Shown one piece after another: positions 1 to 6,416 of a stretch of DNA of 36,155 bases (position 1 is its first letter; every line of letters starts with the position of its first letter). Both the position numbers and the translations under genes were made by a program. Source of the DNA: a virus; IMG/VR virus record IMGVR_UViG_3300013101_000038, positions 1-36,155 of that record. One strand, written 5' to 3'. Below the pieces are notes generated by a model. That model ran no database searches, had not been told where the DNA came from, and worked only from the letters and a program-made list of their open reading frames with translations.

Positions 1-36
1 AGCCGGAAGCAAAGCCGGAAGCAAAGCCGGAAGCAC
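1..36 (+). repeat. 12-bp tandem repeat encoding a KPEA linker
   Basis: Three consecutive copies of a 12-bp unit (AAGCCGGAAGCA phase) start at the window edge; only the last base of the third copy differs. In the frame of the downstream ATPase they read as repeated Pro-Glu-Ala-Lys units, a flexible charged linker. More copies may lie upstream of the window. Confidence 0.85.
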
Positions 37-1010
37 CAGCCAGCCGGTCCGAAGTGTTAAAGCCCCTTGATACAACCGGCATTGCTTCGGCCATTGAGGC
101 TGCGATTGCTGGCGCAATGTCCGCGCCTGAGATTGACGAGTCAAAAATCATTGACCTTATCAAAACGCATTCACAAGCGCCGACTCGGATCGAATACGAG
201 GTAAACGTCACACGTGGCGATAAGCAAGTGAAAATCCCGAAGGCCCATAAGATACTCGGCAAAGTATTGGACGTGGCAAGTCTTGGCGAAAATGTATTTT
301 TAGCTGGCCCTGCCGCGTGTGGCAAAACCACACTTGGCGAGCAATGCGCAGACGCGCTTGGCTATTCGTTTCACTTCACCGGCTCGGTTGCCGACAAGTA
401 TGAATTGACCGGCTTTATTGACGCTAACGGCACGTTTCATGAGTCTAGTTTTTACAAGGCTTTGACGTTTGCTGAACGCGGCGAGAGCGGCGCGGTTTTC
501 ATGTTTGACGAGATAGACGCCAGCGTACCAGTTGCGCTTGTCGCGGCTAACGCGGCGCTTGAGAATGGATACTTCAACTTCCCTAACAAGCGCGTTGAAT
601 TCGACAAGTCGAAAGTGTTCTTTCTCGCTTGCGCTAACACACTCGGCAAAGGCGCGAACCGCCAGTATACAGGCCGGTACCCGCTCGACGATGCAACCTT
701 GAATCGTTTTTGGCGCGGCCACATGGAATATGACACAAGCATCGAGTTAAGCATGGCCGAATCGGCATGGCTTGAAGCTGGCGGCTCTGATGATCAGAAA
801 AGCATAGCAATCGATTTTGCTCATGAGGTAATAGCGTTCAGACGCCAGCTTGAAGACAAGAATATTGTTTGTCTTATCTCGCCGCGCCACACGCGGCGCG
901 GCGCTGGCTTGCTGGCGAAAGGCTGGAAATTAAAAGACGTCAGATTGGAATTGTATATTGATCTTTCTGACGACATTTTGAAAACTTTGGGAGTTAGTCG
1001 TCATGGGTAA
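3..1010 (+). CDS. AAA+ ATPase, CobS/MoxR-like (5' partial)
   Basis: The frame is open to the left edge, so the GTG at 54 is probably internal and the gene begins outside the window. The visible N-terminus is a Pro-Glu-Ala-Lys repeat linker. After it come a Walker A (GPAACGKTT, about codon 84 counted from 54), a Walker B with acidic pair (FMFDEID, about 150) and a sensor-1-like Asn (FLACANT, about 190), the layout of MoxR/CobS AAA+ ATPases that remodel a VWA-domain partner. The next gene overlaps by 8 bases and looks like that partner. Such pairs are common in phages but their role there is not established. The ATPase assignment is firm; the substrate is unknown. Confidence 0.85.
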   Translation, partial: PEAKPEAKPEAPASRSEVLKPLDTTGIASAIEAAIAGAMSAPEIDESKIIDLIKTHSQAPTRIEYEVNVTRGDKQVKIPKAHKILGKVLDVASLGENVFLAGPAACGKTTLGEQCADALGYSFHFTGSVADKYELTGFIDANGTFHESSFYKALTFAERGESGAVFMFDEIDASVPVALVAANAALENGYFNFPNKRVEFDKSKVFFLACANTLGKGANRQYTGRYPLDDATLNRFWRGHMEYDTSIELSMAESAWLEAGGSDDQKSIAIDFAHEVIAFRRQLEDKNIVCLISPRHTRRGAGLLAKGWKLKDVRLELYIDLSDDILKTLGVSRHG

Positions 1011-1833
1011 GAAAATTCAGCATGTAGCATTTAAAAGCATCTTGGCATGCTCTGATTATCTGGAAAAGGATTGGCCCTTATGGGAGCAGGGAATACAGTC
1101 TGGCAATAGTTTTGACGACCTGTTAAGTCATGGCGAGTGCAGAAAAATACTCGCGGCTGGCGGGCACGACGAGCGTTCAGCGCAGCGCATGAAAAAAGCC
1201 GCGCTCGATATGCATAAGATACCGGCTGGTGATCTGGACGTGCCAGAGTGTGTAAATGCGCCTGTAGGACATAGGCCGAATGTTGGCGCTTTTCTGGCCG
1301 GTTCGCCTATGTCAATGGCGCGGTTTGTGCCTGTGCCGCAACCGAATAAATCAGTAAAAATGCTGGTATCGGTTGGCGGCTCGGCCAGTGTGTCATACAA
1401 AGCATTAATGAATCGCGGCGCGGCCATACTTGGCGCAATCGACAACCTGCAAGCCGAAGGCTATGTAGTTGAATTGACGGTTGGCTTTTTTGCCGCGTCT
1501 GGCAATTCGGAATTCCATACAACCGTGAAAATCAAAGATTTTCATGACACATGGAACCCCGGATCGATTGCTTTCATGCTGGCCGAACCGTCATTTTTCA
1601 GGCGGTCATTGTTCGCGGTTTGTAATATCGAGCAAGTGCGCGACAGCGACAGCGCGGCTGCTGATATGGGCCACACACTCGGGACGCCTATCAGGAAAAT
1701 GAATCATGCCGATTATGATATTGAATTCGAAAGTTTGCATGGTACCGAAGGCTGGACGCCTGAAAACAGCGCCGAGAAAGCCATGGCGAAAGTATACGAC
1801 TGGCTGGCGCGCAACAAGGCGGGCGCGGCATGA
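1003..1833 (+). CDS. VWA-like partner of the AAA+ ATPase
   Basis: A 276-residue protein translated from an ATG overlapping the ATPase stop. The centre (about residues 118-165) has a hydrophobic strand followed by GGSASVS and a long helix, then another strand, which resembles the first part of a von Willebrand A fold. The expected DxSxS metal site is degenerate: the Asp position holds Gly. Phage and bacterial MoxR/CobS ATPases are typically followed by VWA proteins of this kind, so I infer that the two work as a complex. Family assignment rests on order and on this motif only. No catalytic residues are recognised. Confidence 0.55.
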   Translation: MGKKIQHVAFKSILACSDYLEKDWPLWEQGIQSGNSFDDLLSHGECRKILAAGGHDERSAQRMKKAALDMHKIPAGDLDVPECVNAPVGHRPNVGAFLAGSPMSMARFVPVPQPNKSVKMLVSVGGSASVSYKALMNRGAAILGAIDNLQAEGYVVELTVGFFAASGNSEFHTTVKIKDFHDTWNPGSIAFMLAEPSFFRRSLFAVCNIEQVRDSDSAAADMGHTLGTPIRKMNHADYDIEFESLHGTEGWTPENSAEKAMAKVYDWLARNKAGAA

Positions 1834-2039
1834 TAACCGCGCTTGTTATCATCGCCGCGCTGGCGCTGGTGATACTGGTCAAAATACTTAACGCGGTGTC
1901 GACGCCTCGCAATGGCGTCGACTTCGGCACGGTTGCAGTGATAGCCGCGTCAACCGCGCGCGGGCTTGTGAAAGCTGGCGCGCTGGCGTGGGCTTGCACC
2001 TTGCTAGTTGTTTTGATCAATGCAGGATTAAACGGATAA
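1830..2039 (+). CDS. small two-helix membrane protein
   Basis: A 69-residue protein whose ATG overlaps the previous stop (ATGA). Residues about 3-20 and 45-65 are hydrophobic and long enough to cross the membrane, separated by a short polar loop with Arg and Asp residues. Function is not recognised. Two-helix small phage membrane proteins include holins, but no endolysin lies next to it, so I do not assign lysis. A hairpin with terminator features follows the stop. Confidence 0.6.
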   Translation: MITALVIIAALALVILVKILNAVSTPRNGVDFGTVAVIAASTARGLVKAGALAWACTLLVVLINAGLNG

Positions 2040-2047
2040 CAAACCAT

Positions 2048-2074
2048 TAAGCCGCCCGCGAGGTTGGCGGCTTA
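2048..2074 (+). terminator. weak rho-independent terminator-like hairpin
   Basis: A 9-bp stem, TAAGCCGCC paired with GGCGGCTTA around a 9-base loop, sits 9 bases after the membrane-protein stop. The following tract (TTAGTG) is poor in T, so termination would be partial. Confidence 0.5.
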
Positions 2075-2077
2075 TTA

Positions 2078-2094
2078 GTGTGTTATCAACACAC
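2078..2094. promoter_or_regulatory. operator-like inverted repeat
   Basis: GTGTGTT and AACACAC are perfect 7-bp inverted arms separated by ATC. The element lies between the hairpin at 2048 and a GTTTAAAC palindrome at 2096, in the leader of the next gene group. The symmetry suggests a protein site; no binding protein can be named. Confidence 0.4.
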
Positions 2095-2106
2095 TGTTTA
2101 AACACC

Positions 2107-2133
2107 TTCATTAATACAGGAAAATAGACCAAT
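2107..2133 (+). promoter_or_regulatory. leader element TTCATTAATA...AGACCAAT
   Basis: One of five related leaders in the + strand blocks (others at 4555, 8424, 10822, 13348). Here AGACCAAT runs into the ATG at 2132, and TTCATTAATA matches the TTCACTAATA at 10822 in nine of ten bases. Confidence 0.45.
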
Positions 2134-2215
2134 GAAAACAGCAATTTTAATTTTCACTTTCACGCTTGCTTTTAAAATTACCGGCGCGGTTGCCGCGCTG
2201 GCGGTAGTGGCATGA
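2132..2215 (+). CDS. 27-residue membrane peptide
   Basis: A short frame starting with Met-Lys-Thr and otherwise almost wholly hydrophobic, consistent with one membrane helix or a signal-anchor. An AGGA lies 14 to 11 bases before the ATG and the stop overlaps the next start (ATGA at 2212), which supports translation. Function is unknown. Confidence 0.5.
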   Translation: MKTAILIFTFTLAFKITGAVAALAVVA

Positions 2216-2445
2216 AGACGATAATAGTTATCGAGCATAGACGCATCAAGCCGCAAAGCGAACTGGACGCACTACAAGGCGCGTATAGCGATTATTTCTC
2301 GAAGGCTATCCCGAAGGCGGCAATTCTGCCGAGTGGCATACAAGGCTATTTAACGGCCTTGTATGCCACGCCAACCGCAACCGGCTCGGCGCATTTCGCG
2401 TCACAAGCTGGCGCGGAATTATTCATTAAGGAGCATATGAAATGA
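2212..2445 (+). CDS. hypothetical protein, 77 aa
   Basis: Coupled to the genes on both sides by ATGA overlaps, so part of one operon. The protein begins with a hydrophobic strand (TIIVIEHRRI) and then has mixed alpha/beta composition, with no Cys and no membrane segment. No family is recognised. Translation is well supported by the overlaps and by codon use like that of the neighbours. Confidence 0.6.
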   Translation: MKTIIVIEHRRIKPQSELDALQGAYSDYFSKAIPKAAILPSGIQGYLTALYATPTATGSAHFASQAGAELFIKEHMK

Positions 2446-2765
2446 TCAAAGTTACACCGCCCGTTATAGAGCAATTTTTGCGCGTCGATCATGACGCGCT
2501 TTTGCTCGGCATGGCCGATAAAAATAGCCAGCCGGAATGCATGCGATCAATTGGAAATCTAAAAGATGCCCGACTGTTAGCGGAGCATTTAAACACTACA
2601 GACTCTCGCGAGTATCCGCGTTATATCGGCGTATCTCGCGGCGCTTGTTATTTCGATCCAGACAAGCCCGCGCCATTCAGGTTGCCGGTTCGCTGGCCGC
2701 TTGTGGTCTATGTTGACCACGCCGATTTGGATACGGCAACGCTCGACAAAATGACCTTTTGTTAA
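2442..2765 (+). CDS. hypothetical protein, 107 aa
   Basis: Begins at an ATGA overlap with the 77-residue gene. The product is a soluble-looking, slightly acidic protein with no recognised motif; the C-terminal half holds RLPVRWPLVVYVDHADL. It is the last gene before a GTTTAAAC palindrome and a GC-rich hairpin. Function is unknown. Confidence 0.6.
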   Translation: MIKVTPPVIEQFLRVDHDALLLGMADKNSQPECMRSIGNLKDARLLAEHLNTTDSREYPRYIGVSRGACYFDPDKPAPFRLPVRWPLVVYVDHADLDTATLDKMTFC

Positions 2766-2791
2766 ATCCGTTTAAACAGTACCCACTAACA

Positions 2792-2809
2792 GCGCGCCGC
2801 AGGGCGCGC
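2792..2809 (+). promoter_or_regulatory. GC-rich hairpin before the 63-aa gene
   Basis: GCGCGCC and GGCGCGC form a perfect 7-bp stem with a GCAG tetraloop, 14 bases before the ATG at 2824. ATTTTG follows, so it may be a weak terminator or a structured leader placed close to the ribosome binding site. Confidence 0.45.
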
Positions 2810-2823
2810 AGGATTTTGGGAAC

Positions 2824-3015
2824 ATGAAAAAATATCACGTTTACTTTCAGGCGCAACACGGTGCGTTTGTCTGGCATGCCAGCTATCGACGCGTAGTCGA
2901 CGCCCGCGAGTTTATGAAATATCGGCGCGAGTGTACCGATTATTTTACTGCCGTATCTGGCAACCGATGGCTAATCAAACATGATGGCCGCATCATTGAC
3001 GCTATCGGATGGTAG
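2824..3015 (+). CDS. hypothetical protein, 63 aa
   Basis: A basic, aromatic-rich protein starting from ATG with TTTTGGGA just upstream. It has alternating charged and aromatic residues (YHVYF, ISHIS-free core, GNRWLIKHDGRIIDAIGW at the end), giving the look of a small beta-rich fold. It stands alone between a GC-rich hairpin and a strong terminator. No family is recognised. Confidence 0.55.
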   Translation: MKKYHVYFQAQHGAFVWHASYRRVVDAREFMKYRRECTDYFTAVSGNRWLIKHDGRIIDAIGW

Positions 3016-3022
3016 CACCCAC

Positions 3023-3060
3023 AAGCCCGCCCGCGATCAGTCGCGAGGCGGGCTTTTTTT
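3023..3060 (+). terminator. strong rho-independent terminator
   Basis: AAGCCCGCC then CGCGA pair with TCGCG and GGCGGGCTT around a TCAG loop, with one bulged A, and a run of seven T follows directly. It closes the left + strand block. Confidence 0.92.
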
Positions 3061-3140
3061 ATGTCTGGCGTTTGCTGGTTTGCCTTGTAAGGCACGATAA
3101 AACAAGGCTGGCCCGTAGACGTCTAAACGATTTGAACGCC

Positions 3141-4490
3141 TTACGCGGCAATCTGTGACGTCAAATGATCGAGTAAGGCGGGCATGTATGCCGATTTGTC
3201 AACGTGGCGCAGTAATACCAGATTATCAACCGTATCAGCCGCAACCAGAACATATGCTGTTACAGGGTGCAATTGCTTGCGCCGCCATAGCCGTTCGTTT
3301 TGTTGCGTGAACTGGTCAAGGCTCCAGCGCGGCGCAAGCCAGATCAAAGTGTGCCCGCCTAGCGCCATGTTTAAACCGTGTGAACCGCTTGATGGATGGA
3401 TCGCCAGCAATGGGATTTTTCCAGCATTCCAGCGCGCAACCACATCAGGCCCATCGGCGAGCGTGACCAGATCGGGGTACAACTCGCGCAGCCTGTCCAG
3501 TTCCTCGACAAATTGATAGACTATCAAAATATTTCCGACGGCCTGTTTTCCCAATTTTTCCACCAAAATCGCTAGGGCCTGATGCTTGGCGTCGTGAATC
3601 TGTATGACTTGTCTGTCTTCCGTGTAAACAAACCCGCTCGCGATCTGCTGTAATTTCAGAGTTTTGGCCGCTGCGGTTTTTGCCAACACGCCTTCGGTTT
3701 TATAGGTGCCGCACATTTCCGCGTAAGCCTTGCGACCGACAGGGGGGAGGGGGGTGGCTATCTCGACCACCGTGAAGGGCGGCAACGTGTGCTTGTAATC
3801 AGGCACCACATGAACAAGGTGATCGATCTGGTCGGTGATCTTGGATTCAAATCCCGGTATCACTTTCCAGTTTCGTTTCTGAAAGTCCGTGGCGTAGAAG
3901 TGATGATTCAGAAAGGTTTGCTTGTTGCGACCGAATGCCGCGCCAGCGTCGCACAGGAATACTTGATAGAATAGCTTTTCCCAGCCTTCTATTATGGGCG
4001 TCGCCGACATGACCAGACGCCATTTAAACGTCTTCACGTATTTGCGTAGCTTCTTGAACCAGACCCCGCCCGCCGCCATCTTCGACCCTTCGTCAACGAC
4101 CAGCGCATCGAAATGGCATAGCTCACCCGACTCGCATAGCTTTGGCACCATGTCAAAATTCACGACGACGATATCATAACGCTCGGCGTTTTCGAGAACG
4201 TGATCAAAATCGTCGCCGGTTGCGATGCCGACATTCAAGTGCGCGGTGTGCGACCATTCCTGCGCCTCGCCGCGCCAGACGTTATCGCAAACTTTGAGCG
4301 GGGCGAGAACCAAGGCGCGTTTCAGTACGTTATCGCGGAACAGTTCATTCAACGCCGAGAGCGTGACAATCGTTTTACCGGCCCCTGTACCTGCGATCAT
4401 CAGCGTTGCATCTTCATTATACAGCCGGTCGATTGCGTCTTGCTGGTCTGGGTCAAGGTCATATATATTAAGCGATGGAGAGTCAGTCAT
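3141..4490 (-). CDS. SNF2-type DEAD/DEAH superfamily 2 helicase
   Basis: A 449-residue ATP-dependent translocase. Walker A is GTGAGKT (residues 34-40), motif Ia APLK (about 63), motif II DEGS (133-136), motif III SAT (162-164), and motif VI is the QQNERLWRRKQ stretch near the C-terminus, the arginine-finger pattern of SNF2-like enzymes. Phages of this kind often pair such a helicase with a VRR-NUC nuclease; here the nuclease (5190-5489) is on the same strand 0.7 kb away, with two + strand genes between. It probably acts in replication, recombination or branch processing. It reads from the minus promoter at 4521-4549. Confidence 0.9.
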   Translation of the reverse strand: MTDSPSLNIYDLDPDQQDAIDRLYNEDATLMIAGTGAGKTIVTLSALNELFRDNVLKRALVLAPLKVCDNVWRGEAQEWSHTAHLNVGIATGDDFDHVLENAERYDIVVVNFDMVPKLCESGELCHFDALVVDEGSKMAAGGVWFKKLRKYVKTFKWRLVMSATPIIEGWEKLFYQVFLCDAGAAFGRNKQTFLNHHFYATDFQKRNWKVIPGFESKITDQIDHLVHVVPDYKHTLPPFTVVEIATPLPPVGRKAYAEMCGTYKTEGVLAKTAAAKTLKLQQIASGFVYTEDRQVIQIHDAKHQALAILVEKLGKQAVGNILIVYQFVEELDRLRELYPDLVTLADGPDVVARWNAGKIPLLAIHPSSGSHGLNMALGGHTLIWLAPRWSLDQFTQQNERLWRRKQLHPVTAYVLVAADTVDNLVLLRHVDKSAYMPALLDHLTSQIAA

Positions 4491-4515
4491 GTTTTAAGCC
4501 CAAAGTAAAAAAGTA

Positions 4516-4544
4516 TTGACACTGTATCTGTGTTCGACTAGGGT
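4516..4544 (+). promoter_or_regulatory. sigma70-like promoter, rightward
   Basis: TTGACA at 4516-4521, a 17-base spacer and TAGGGT at 4539-4544 point to the gene at 4574. The -35 is perfect; the -10 keeps T, A and the last T. It overlaps a leftward promoter face to face. Confidence 0.6.
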
Positions 4545-4549
4545 GTCAA
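4521..4549 (-). promoter_or_regulatory. sigma70-like promoter, leftward
   Basis: On the minus strand TTGACA (4549-4544), a 17-base spacer and TACAGT (4526-4521) point to the helicase. Its -35 overlaps the -10 of the rightward promoter and the reverse, because ATTGACAC (4515-4522) and GTGTCAAT (4543-4550) are perfect inverted repeats. Confidence 0.6.
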
Positions 4550-4554
4550 TCCCA

Positions 4555-4570
4555 TTCACTGAACGAGACC
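4555..4570 (+). promoter_or_regulatory. leader element TTCACT...GAGACC
   Basis: TTCACT (4555-4560) and GAGACC (4565-4570) lie in the short predicted 5' leader just after the rightward promoter. GAGACC occupies the ribosome-binding position, 3 bases before ATG, with no canonical AGGAGG. Confidence 0.45.
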
Positions 4571-4573
4571 GGC

Positions 4574-4801
4574 ATGAACATCGAAATCAACTATCCGAAA
4601 AACCCTGACATCGGCCACAGGTACAAACTTGGCGGCGCAGACAGCATAGAACCCCGCATCATCAACGGACAGGGCCAGATGCTTTTCGCGTCAGAAGACA
4701 CTGACCGCAACGCTATCATATTCTCAAGTGACCCTGACGCAATGGAACGCATCGGACACATGGCGCTGTACCTCGCTAGTGAAATGCGGGCACTGACATG
4801 A
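4574..4801 (+). CDS. hypothetical protein, 75 aa
   Basis: First gene after the rightward promoter, so probably expressed early in the replication block. The product is small, acidic and soluble, with no motif I recognise. The stop overlaps the next start (ATGA). The start is fixed by the promoter and leader directly upstream. Confidence 0.6.
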   Translation: MNIEINYPKNPDIGHRYKLGGADSIEPRIINGQGQMLFASEDTDRNAIIFSSDPDAMERIGHMALYLASEMRALT

Positions 4802-5193
4802 GAGGGCAGATACCGATGCAGACCGCGACGCAAGTGCGGCAAGCCCGCGAGCAATGCGAAAAGATGGGCATGTATGTGCTGGCCGAGGATGGCAAGACGC
4901 CTGTACTGGCGTCGTCGCCTGAGCAATGGGGCGCGTTCATGGAACGGTTCGAGGCTAAGCGTGTAAACGACTGCACCTTCACCGATCCGCAAGGCAATTC
5001 AGTTCGAGTCTCGACCGTGTTTCTCGGTCTGGAACATAATCACGGCGAAGGCAAGCCGCACCTGTTCGAGACTATGCTATTTGGTGGCCCGTTTGATCAG
5101 GATTGCAAGCGGACGTCAACATGGAATGAGGCGCTTGAAATGCATCAGGATGCTATCGCGTGGATCAAGTCTAATTATGATCCTGCTCTTTAA
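4798..5193 (+). CDS. hypothetical protein, 131 aa
   Basis: Translated from an ATGA overlap; a second Met at codon 7 is an alternative start. The sequence is soluble and mixed alpha/beta, with a central FTDPQGNSVRVSTVFLGLEHN that reads like a beta hairpin and ending in a helical segment. This general look (HxHG and ETM motifs after a strand pair) occurs in phage hypothetical proteins, but I cannot name a family. Its TAA stop shares bases with the stop of the convergent nuclease gene. Confidence 0.6.
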   Translation: MRGQIPMQTATQVRQAREQCEKMGMYVLAEDGKTPVLASSPEQWGAFMERFEAKRVNDCTFTDPQGNSVRVSTVFLGLEHNHGEGKPHLFETMLFGGPFDQDCKRTSTWNEALEMHQDAIAWIKSNYDPAL

Positions 5194-5489
5194 CGCCCGA
5201 ATGAATACTCGCGGATCAGCGTTTCAATGAAGTGGTTTAAACGCCCTTCCCCGGTAATGGTCACGACGTCACAGCCAAGCGTGATCAATTCGCCGTGGAC
5301 TTCTTTCTGGTGTTCTGACAGCTTGCCGTGTTCGGCTTTCATTTCGATCAAGGTAACATCACCTGTCCAGTCGACGTACACAAGATCAGGCCAACCGCGT
5401 CGGCTACTGCAATCGACTTTGACGGCCAGACCGAGATTATTTTCTTTTACCTGATGTATAAACTTTGATTGTAAAGCAGATTCAAGCAT
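5190..5489 (-). CDS. VRR-NUC domain nuclease
   Basis: A 99-residue protein that is essentially one VRR-NUC (PD-(D/E)XK) domain. RRGWPDLVYV gives the catalytic Asp (D35), VTLIEMKAE gives E49 and K51, and SEHQ (58-61) supplies the conserved Gln, all in the order of the family. Stand-alone phage VRR-NUC proteins are structure-specific nucleases, likely acting on branched DNA such as junctions. Here the gene faces left, against the + strand replication genes, and ends in a TTAA shared with the stop of the convergent gene. It may be co-transcribed with the helicase only if transcripts read through 4574-5193. Confidence 0.9.
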   Translation of the reverse strand: MLESALQSKFIHQVKENNLGLAVKVDCSSRRGWPDLVYVDWTGDVTLIEMKAEHGKLSEHQKEVHGELITLGCDVVTITGEGRLNHFIETLIREYSFGR

Positions 5490-5529
5490 GATACATTTTA
5501 CCTTAACCTAAACCCTGAGAGTATACCGC

Positions 5530-5730
5530 ATGAGCAAAAAAGACAAGAAACCGTCGCCACACGACGACTTGAACCAGTTCATACCGAGGGTAGACGTCAC
5601 GAAACGGCACATGGTCGCCTGTGAGCCTGACGCCTATGAGTTCATCACGACCTTAGCCGAGGAACTGGACACCACACGCAACCGAGTTGTAACGGCGCTG
5701 GTTGAATTCTATAAAGCAGAGGAAATTTAA
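5530..5730 (+). CDS. ribbon-helix-helix-like small DNA-binding protein
   Basis: A 66-residue protein with a basic N-terminus, one short strand-like stretch (KRHMVACE) and two predicted helices split by a turn (ELDTTRNRV), the arrangement of Arc/CopG ribbon-helix-helix regulators. It starts 40 bases from the divergent nuclease start and is followed 2 bases later by a coiled-coil gene. It is a candidate regulator of the promoters nearby. The fold call is by pattern only. Confidence 0.45.
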   Translation: MSKKDKKPSPHDDLNQFIPRVDVTKRHMVACEPDAYEFITTLAEELDTTRNRVVTALVEFYKAEEI

Positions 5731-5732
5731 CT

Positions 5733-6065
5733 ATGCACAACGCACCAGATTGCGACGGCGGTAGCCAACGCGCACCAATGGCAGAACGCATGCCACTAAA
5801 CCAAACAGAACGCGGTCAAACCGTGTTGGAAGAACACGCGCAGTCGCTCGACAACGTGATCGACCGCCTGATCACCGCCGAAGATCGCGTCGGCGAAATC
5901 CTGAACCGACTACGCGGCACGCAACCAGCACCGCAAGGGCCGGAAAGCAAGACGAAACAGCCGACTAACTCAACGCTCGACAGCATTCAGACCAAGGCGA
6001 ATCGTTTACACGAAATCACCGACTACCTGAACCAGATGGCCGAAGAATTGAGTACTCTAGTTTGA
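5733..6065 (+). CDS. coiled-coil hypothetical protein, 110 aa
   Basis: A polar protein in which residues about 29-55 and 85-110 form amphipathic helices with heptad spacing, joined by a Pro/Gln/Thr-rich linker. It begins with two consecutive polar segments and no membrane helix. It sits between the ribbon-helix-helix-like gene and a zinc-ribbon gene. Function is not recognised; oligomerisation through the coiled coil is likely. Confidence 0.6.
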   Translation: MHNAPDCDGGSQRAPMAERMPLNQTERGQTVLEEHAQSLDNVIDRLITAEDRVGEILNRLRGTQPAPQGPESKTKQPTNSTLDSIQTKANRLHEITDYLNQMAEELSTLV

Positions 6066-6069
6066 ACCA

Positions 6070-6282
6070 GTGGACGCCGCCTTTACAAAATCGCTGCAAC
6101 AGCACTTACGGGGGACAGCGTTTGTCTGCCGCAAAGTCTGCTATTCATCAGCAGCGAAAGCGAAGGCGGCATTATCGCGTCACGGATACCGGACGGGTTG
6201 CCGAAACTGGTATCTGTGTCCGCACTGTGATGGCGAAGTCTATCACCTAACAAGCAAACGAAAACGAGACTGGAAAACATGA
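6070..6282 (+). CDS. small zinc-ribbon protein, 70 aa
   Basis: Begins at GTG 4 bases after the previous stop; an in-frame TAG at 6058 rules out a longer start. Cys20, Cys24, Cys44, Cys50 and Cys53 with His59 give a CxxC zinc-binding knuckle (WYLCPHCDGEVYHLTSKR). Basic residues dominate. This pattern recurs in small phage proteins next to nuclease genes. A competing frame starting with TTG at 6062 lacks any motif. The stop overlaps the next start (ATGA). Role unknown, perhaps nucleic-acid binding. Confidence 0.65.
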   Translation: MDAAFTKSLQQHLRGTAFVCRKVCYSSAAKAKAALSRHGYRTGCRNWYLCPHCDGEVYHLTSKRKRDWKT

Positions 6283-6416
6283 ATCGGCTTTTAATATTCG
6301 GCATGTGCCTGACCGTATCAGGCGTTTTACTTATGGGCTTTATGGTCAGTTGGTGGGCAGCCTTGGCGCTGTTCCTGATGGTCTGGGGCAACAACGTGGA
6401 GCAACATAAATCATGA
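6279..6416 (+). CDS. 45-residue membrane protein
   Basis: A short frame held between two ATGA overlaps (6279 and 6413). Its product has two adjacent hydrophobic segments, residues about 3-22 and 24-37, the second rich in Trp, and a short polar tail ending in Lys-Ser. It is probably a small inner-membrane protein. Function is unknown. Confidence 0.6.
   Translation: MNRLLIFGMCLTVSGVLLMGFMVSWWAALALFLMVWGNNVEQHKS

Noticed and set aside
300-754. Minus strand frames in the AAA+ gene
   Set aside because: They oppose a gene with intact Walker motifs and show no motif or ribosome site.
3079-3105. GCCTTGT...ACAAGGC as helicase terminator
   Set aside because: The stem is 7 bp with a 13-base loop and no T tract in the minus direction; only weak support.
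6062-6250. TTG-initiated frame of 62 codons
   Set aside because: The frame from 6070 contains the CxxC zinc motif and ends in the ATGA overlap; this one has no motif.
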